Shown piece after piece: positions 53,010 to 57,307 of a stretch of DNA of 57,307 nucleotides; position 1 is the first letter of the stretch, and every line of letters begins with the position of its first letter. This DNA is from an uncultured Lachnospiraceae bacterium (lineage in GTDB: Bacteria > Bacillota > Clostridia > Lachnospirales > Lachnospiraceae): positions 1 through 57,307 of the forward strand of contig URQQ01000027.1 in assembly GCA_900549995.1 (NCBI GenBank). The letters run 5' to 3'. The notes under the pieces were generated by a model, which was not told the DNA's origin, did not search any database, and saw only the letters and a program-made list of their open reading frames with translations. A program made the translations under genes and the position numbers.

Positions 53010-53824
53010 GTAAAAAAAGACCGCACATATCTAAATGGCTCATTTATCTGATTTTGCTGGTATTCGCGGTGATCAGCCTGTATCCTTTTATATTCATGAT
53101 ACTGACTTCACTGACCCAGAAGCGGATCATGTCCGCATCGTTTGATTTTTCGGCGATGGATCTGAGGAATTATAAGAATCTTTTATCCAGCTTTCCGATA
53201 CTTACTTATGTGAAAAACAGCCTGGTCGTCGTATTCTGTGCCTGCTTTTTTAATACCGTGATCGCCACACTGGCGGGGTATGCCTTTGCAAAAAAACAGT
53301 TCCCGATGAAGGAAGGAATTTTCTGGCTGTATCTTGGAACACTGATGCTTCCGGGACAGGTGATACTGATTCCAGTATTTACAATCATGAAACAGTTTCA
53401 CCTGCTGAATACATACCCCTCCCTCTTTCTGGTAATCCTGGATGCGTTCGGAGTATTTCTCATGCGGCAGTTCATGGAGGGGATTCCGGATGAACTGATC
53501 GAATCCGCAAAAATAGATGGCTGCGGAGAGCTTGGCATATTTACGCGTATGATTCTGCCGCTTTCCAAACCGGTCATTATTTCCCTGGTCGTATTTACGT
53601 TTATTACTTCCTGGAATGATTTTATATGGCCTCTGATCATGGTAACAAAGGACGAAATGAAGACTCTCACCCTGGGGCTGTCCATGCTTCAGAATAATTA
53701 CGTAAGCAACTACGGGCTGGTTATGGCCGGCGCAACAATGGCGTTTATTTTCCCGTTCATTCTGTACTGTATTCTTCAGAAAAAATTCGTTGAAGGAATC
53801 GCTCTAAGCGGAATTAAAGGCTAA
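53006..53824 (+). CDS. CUT1 ABC permease, UgpE/MalG type
   Basis: 272 residues, six helices. EAA loop ESAKIDGCGELGIFTRMILP, followed by SWNDFIWPL, and a C-terminus FVEGIALSGIKG as in MalG homologues. The start overlaps the previous stop (ATGA) with AGAGGAGG ahead. It forms a heterodimeric channel with the previous protein. The ATPase is presumably a shared MsmX/UgpC-like protein elsewhere in the genome. Confidence 0.93.
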   Translation: MSKKRPHISKWLIYLILLVFAVISLYPFIFMILTSLTQKRIMSASFDFSAMDLRNYKNLLSSFPILTYVKNSLVVVFCACFFNTVIATLAGYAFAKKQFPMKEGIFWLYLGTLMLPGQVILIPVFTIMKQFHLLNTYPSLFLVILDAFGVFLMRQFMEGIPDELIESAKIDGCGELGIFTRMILPLSKPVIISLVVFTFITSWNDFIWPLIMVTKDEMKTLTLGLSMLQNNYVSNYGLVMAGATMAFIFPFILYCILQKKFVEGIALSGIKG

Positions 53825-53912
53825 ACCAGCCATCAACGGGAAAACAGATAAAAGATTATTAACAGCAGGCGGCAAAAGCCAGCCTGAATAAGTATAAAAA
53901 GGAGATTGAAAT

Positions 53913-55598
53913 ATGGATTATGATGTACGGATTATCAGCACCTTGGAAAAAATATTCCCGCAAAGCCAGATGTTAAATGCAGCGCCTGTCCGCAGGCTGA
54001 CTGGTTTTCAGGGACAGCGGGTATCTTTTCAGGCAGCTTATTGTTTCCACGGAGATTATTATCTGAATCAGACGGAAGCCCAGGCGACAAGAAATCCTTA
54101 TGCCAAAGTACGGATAGAAGGTGACTTTGAAGGAGAGACATCAATAAGAAAAGTAGAATGTGTGCCGGTGTATTTCCCTCATGAAAAACAACCGAAAAAA
54201 TATGACTCCGAATACCTGGGACATGAACCAGGGCTTTATCCGGATATCCTGTCATCCTTTGATGACGGTGTACAAATCATTTTTGAACAGTGGAGAGCAT
54301 TGTGGATTGACTGCCAGATTCCTCTTAATGCACCTGGAGGAGACCGGGAAATCGCTGTAGTATTTACCGGTAATGACGGAAGTGAACTTGCCAGGGCATA
54401 TATCACGCTCCACATAGTACCCGTCCGGCTTCCAAAACAGCGGCTGATCCATACAGAATGGTTTTATCCTGACTGTCTGGCTGATTATTATAACGTCGAA
54501 GTTTTTTCAGAAGAGCATTGGAAAATCATGGACTCATTTTTAAGAAAGGCTGCCGAACGAGGCGTCAACATGATCCTGACACCACTGTTCACACCTGCGC
54601 TTGATACACTGATCGGGCACGACCGGACAACTACCCAGCTTGTAAAAGTTTACAAAAACCATGGTGTATATTCTTTTGACTACACGTTGTTCCGCCGCTG
54701 GGTGCGTATGTGCAGCGAAATTGGATTTGAATATTTTGAAATGTCACATTTATTTGCACAGTGGGGGGCAAAATATCCGCCGAAGGTGATGGCAACTGTA
54801 GACGGACAGGAAGAAAAACTTTTCGGATGGCATACTCCGGTCAATGACGGAAATTACAAAGAGTTTCTGGACGCATTTCTTCCGACGCTCATGGAAGAGC
54901 TGAAGGAGAATCACATTCTGGAACGGACCTTTTTCCACATCTCTGATGAACCAACACTTCAGAATGCTGATACATACACGGCAGCACGCGATATGGTCCT
55001 TCCGCATATCGGAGATCTCCCGGTCATTGATGCATTGAGCCATGTAGATCTTTATAAAAAAGGAATTGTTAAAAAGCCTGTTCCAACCAATGATTACATT
55101 CATACCTTCCTGGACGAAGGTCTAAAGGATGCCTGGATCTACTATTGCTGCGGGCAGGGTTACAAAGTAAGCAACCGCTATATTGCCATGCCTGCATGGA
55201 GAAACCGCATACTTGGAGTACAGATGTACAAATACCAGATCGAAGGTTTCCTTCACTGGGGTTATAATTTCTACCACTCCCAGTACTCCCTGCATCTGAT
55301 CGACCCATACCGTGTCAATGATGCGGAAGATGCGTTTCCTTCCGGCGATCCGTTCATTGTATATCCTGGGGAAGACGGAACTCCAGTAGAATCTATGCGC
55401 CTCCCGGTGCTGGAAGATGCCGTTTTAGATATGAGAATGCTGGAATATCTGGAGTCACTTACCAGCAAAGAGTTCGTCATGAACCTGGTGGAAGACTGTG
55501 GGCATATCAATCTCCGGTTCGACGAATATCCCTATGGCTCAGACTACTTACTGAATCTGTGGGAGAAGGCCTCTGCAGAAATTGAAAAACGTATATAA
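53913..55598 (+). CDS. DUF4091 / GH123-like glycoside hydrolase
   Basis: 561 residues with no signal peptide, so cytoplasmic. An N-terminal beta-rich region (about 1-175) precedes a TIM-barrel-like part (about 185-480) with HTEWFYPDCLADYYNV, NMILTPLFTP, FEMSHLFAQWGAKYPPK and HISDEPT. The Asp-Glu pair in SDEP matches the substrate-assisted catalytic pair of GH123 N-acetylgalactosaminidases. LEDAVLDMRMLEYL near the C-terminus is typical of DUF4091. Codirectional with the CUT1 transporter, so it probably cleaves the imported compound. If the GH123 analogy holds, the substrate carries an N-acetylhexosamine. Confidence 0.78.
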   Translation: MDYDVRIISTLEKIFPQSQMLNAAPVRRLTGFQGQRVSFQAAYCFHGDYYLNQTEAQATRNPYAKVRIEGDFEGETSIRKVECVPVYFPHEKQPKKYDSEYLGHEPGLYPDILSSFDDGVQIIFEQWRALWIDCQIPLNAPGGDREIAVVFTGNDGSELARAYITLHIVPVRLPKQRLIHTEWFYPDCLADYYNVEVFSEEHWKIMDSFLRKAAERGVNMILTPLFTPALDTLIGHDRTTTQLVKVYKNHGVYSFDYTLFRRWVRMCSEIGFEYFEMSHLFAQWGAKYPPKVMATVDGQEEKLFGWHTPVNDGNYKEFLDAFLPTLMEELKENHILERTFFHISDEPTLQNADTYTAARDMVLPHIGDLPVIDALSHVDLYKKGIVKKPVPTNDYIHTFLDEGLKDAWIYYCCGQGYKVSNRYIAMPAWRNRILGVQMYKYQIEGFLHWGYNFYHSQYSLHLIDPYRVNDAEDAFPSGDPFIVYPGEDGTPVESMRLPVLEDAVLDMRMLEYLESLTSKEFVMNLVEDCGHINLRFDEYPYGSDYLLNLWEKASAEIEKRI

Positions 55599-55616
55599 AA
55601 CAAAGATTTTTCGGAC

Positions 55617-55633
55617 CGCCGCATTATGCGGCG
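55617..55633. terminator. Shared terminator of the hydrolase and MATE genes
   Basis: CGCCGCA (55617-55623) pairs with TGCGGCG (55627-55633); the 3-nt loop is the TAA stop of the MATE gene on the other strand. T-rich tract follows on the plus strand. Confidence 0.7.
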
Positions 55634-57012
55634 TGTCTTTTTTTTCGTCTGGACATCTTTTTCATTTCAAGAGTCAAAAAGAGCAATGCCATAAAAAATG
55701 CGGCTGTATCCGCCACCGGTCCTGACCATAATACGCCTTCTACCCCGAGCAGGCCGGAGAGAATAATCGCTGCCGGAACCAGGATAATGATCTGCCGTGA
55801 AAGTGATAAGACAGCTGACTGTACAGGTTTTCCAATCGCCTGCATGAAAATTGCGGCAACCGTCTGGAAACCATTCAGCACACAGGTCAGTAAAAAGATT
55901 TTAAAACATTTGGCTGCAAATTCATTGTAAAGTCCTTCCTCTGAACCAAACAGGTCAATCACATTCTGGGTAAAGAACTGGAACAGAATAAAGAAGAGAA
56001 CTGCAACAACCGTCGCCGATATAATCGCCCATTTCAACGTTTTCTTCACACGTCCTGTATGATTTGCCCCATAATTAAAACCGATGATCGGCTGTGCTCC
56101 TGCTGCGATACCGACAATGATGGAAATCATGATCTGATTTACTTTCATGACAATTCCCATAGCGGTAATGGGAATTTCCGCTCCATAGACCGACTGTGCT
56201 CCATAGGTCACCAGCAGATTGTTATTGACTGCCATCACCACTACGATCGCAGCCTGCGTAATGAAACTGGAGACTCCAAGAGATACTACTTCTTTTGTGT
56301 ATCGCGGCCTTAATTTCAAATATTCCTTATTTACCGAAACTGTACGGAATTTGCGCAAATACAGCACAGAAAATACACAAGAAGCGATCTGTCCCAGAAT
56401 CGTTGCGAGTGCCGCCCCCTTTACGCCCCATCCGAACACAAAAATAAATACCGGGTCGAGCACCGTATTTATTACCGCTCCAAGAATCATTGATCCCATG
56501 GCATACTGCGGACTTCCATCCGCCCGGATGATGGAGTTCAGCGCAGTGCTGAACACGACAAACGGAATCCCAAGAATGATCACTCTGCCATACTCATTTG
56601 CATATGGATACAATACTTCTGTACATCCGAACAGATACAGCAGCGGCTTCAAAAATAAAAAGCTGACTGCAAGCATCACTACTCCGCTGAGAACAGCAAG
56701 CGTAATGGCATTGCCAATTCCATAATTGGAGTCTTCCTGTCTGCCCTCTCCCTGCTTCAGGCTGAGATATGCCGCGCCCCCATCACCGATCAGCAGTGCA
56801 ATTGCCAGTGTAATTACCGTGATCGGAAACACAACATTGGTTGCCCCATTTCCAAGATACCCCACTCCACGGCCGATAAAAATCTGATCTACTATGTTGT
56901 ACAGAGAATTTACCAGCAGAGAGATCACACACGGAATTGCAAACCGTGCAATCAGTTTTCCAATCGGGGCAGTTTCCAGTGGATTTTTCAGTTCATTTGT
57001 TTGTTCATGCAT
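55624..57012 (-). CDS. MATE-family multidrug exporter
   Basis: 462 residues, about twelve helices in two halves. DinF/NorM-type MATE features: FAIPCVISLLVNSLYNIVDQIFIG near the N-terminus (first 20 of these define the family start), GAVINTVLDPVFIF, and the second-half GAQPIIGFNYGA. It exports cationic drugs or metabolites by Na+ or H+ antiport. Start ATG after AAGGAGGTAAATT. An intrinsic terminator lies between its promoter and its ribosome site, suggesting attenuation. Confidence 0.93.
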   Translation of the reverse strand: MHEQTNELKNPLETAPIGKLIARFAIPCVISLLVNSLYNIVDQIFIGRGVGYLGNGATNVVFPITVITLAIALLIGDGGAAYLSLKQGEGRQEDSNYGIGNAITLAVLSGVVMLAVSFLFLKPLLYLFGCTEVLYPYANEYGRVIILGIPFVVFSTALNSIIRADGSPQYAMGSMILGAVINTVLDPVFIFVFGWGVKGAALATILGQIASCVFSVLYLRKFRTVSVNKEYLKLRPRYTKEVVSLGVSSFITQAAIVVVMAVNNNLLVTYGAQSVYGAEIPITAMGIVMKVNQIMISIIVGIAAGAQPIIGFNYGANHTGRVKKTLKWAIISATVVAVLFFILFQFFTQNVIDLFGSEEGLYNEFAAKCFKIFLLTCVLNGFQTVAAIFMQAIGKPVQSAVLSLSRQIIILVPAAIILSGLLGVEGVLWSGPVADTAAFFMALLFLTLEMKKMSRRKKRHAA

Positions 57013-57031
57013 AATTTACCTCCTTATAACG

Positions 57032-57066
57032 AAAAAAAATAGGTCATCACACAAGTGTGACAACCT
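57032..57066 (-). terminator. Intrinsic terminator in the MATE leader
   Basis: On the minus strand AGGT-TG-TCACAC-TT-GTGTGA-TG-ACCT (57041-57066) folds into a hairpin and is followed by eight T's (57032-57039), only 19 bp before the MATE start codon. It may end the upstream gene or act as an attenuator. Confidence 0.7.
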
Positions 57067-57105
57067 AGATTTACGCGCAAGCTACATATTGTCTTATTGA
57101 TTCAG

Positions 57106-57135
57106 AGTATAACAGAAGTCAAATCCCATATGTAA
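57106..57135 (-). promoter_or_regulatory. Candidate MATE promoter upstream of the terminator
   Basis: Minus strand: TTACAT (57130-57135), 18-bp spacer, TATACT (57106-57111). If used, the transcript must pass the terminator at 57032-57066. Confidence 0.4.
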
Positions 57136-57182
57136 GCACTTTTTTAATTTTCGTTGATTTGTATATTATTTCATTACTTTGT

Positions 57183-57307
57183 TTAAAATTCACAAGAATT
57201 ATCTACAACTTCCTGGAGTTTCTCTTCTGCCTCAAACGGATCTTCTTCCTCATGATCCGTCCTGATCTTATGTTCCTTCTTATGGAACAGATCATAAATA
57301 CACGGTA
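57183..57307 (-). CDS. 3' end of an unrecognised gene
   Basis: Forty sense codons and a TAA stop are open from the window edge on the minus strand. The encoded tail is very acidic (RTDHEEEDPFEAEEKLQE) and ends NSCEF. I do not recognise the family; the rest lies outside the window. Confidence 0.5.
   Translation of the reverse strand, partial: PCIYDLFHKKEHKIRTDHEEEDPFEAEEKLQEVVDNSCEF

Noticed and set aside
1..57307. tRNA, rRNA, riboswitch, prophage or insertion sequence
   Set aside because: No conserved RNA core, no transposase or integrase frame and no flanking repeats were found apart from the Rpn remnant.

Overview
The window looks like a chromosomal segment of an anaerobic, Gram-positive gut Clostridium of the Lachnospiraceae type. 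The evidence is the strong AGGAGG ribosome-binding sites, lipoproteins with an Ala-Cys-Gly lipobox, LytS/YesM kinases paired with YesN/AraC regulators beside sugar ABC transporters, an FprA flavodiiron protein, and the low-to-moderate GC. No rRNA, tRNA, CRISPR array, prophage or intact insertion sequence is visible. Genus assignment is inference.

Layout. 1-6.2 kb holds an efflux block: a heterodimeric ABC exporter divergent from a MerR/BmrR-type regulator through a 19-bp-spacer promoter, then a MarR regulator overlapping an AI-2E/PerM family membrane protein. 6.2-6.9 kb is a Vat/CatB-type acetyltransferase with a possible leader peptide. 7.0-13.4 kb is a complete L-arabinose operon (araB-araD-araA-araR-araM, minus strand). 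13.6-16.1 kb holds a nuclease/transposase remnant, an HD-domain protein and a flavodiiron protein. 16.1-28.9 kb is a hexose (galactose/glucose) sensing and uptake region. It has a membrane-anchored sensor binding protein, a LytS-type kinase and a YesN-type regulator, and an mgl-like transporter with three MglB paralogues, one of them circularly permuted, plus an MglC permease with a long coiled-coil N-terminus. 29.0-37.4 kb holds a TfoX C-terminal-domain protein, a YtfQRT-YjfF-like transporter and its own two-component system. 37.7-48.1 kb is an rbsACB-like transporter in one operon with a short-chain dehydrogenase and DhaK/DhaL. A kinase/regulator pair follows, with a divergent RpiB-type isomerase. 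The enzyme set best fits tetritol (threitol/erythritol) breakdown to erythrose 4-phosphate. 48.3-55.6 kb is a CUT1 transporter with a membrane AraC regulator and a DUF4091/GH123-like hydrolase. 55.6-57.3 kb is a MATE exporter with a terminator in its leader, and the 3' end of an unrecognised gene.

The recurring design is one carbohydrate module per sensor: a binding-protein-dependent ABC importer, a YesMN-type two-component system or membrane AraC regulator, and, where present, the catabolic enzymes. In four modules a stable stem-loop follows the binding-protein gene, which would favour excess binding protein over permease. The CUT1 transporter has no ATPase in the window, so it presumably uses a shared MsmX/UgpC-type ATPase encoded elsewhere.

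The most unusual items are the circularly permuted MglB (25078-26364), the coiled-coil MglC (21752-23407), the MglB paralogue with a rebuilt ligand pocket (27796-28884), and the probable tetritol operon.
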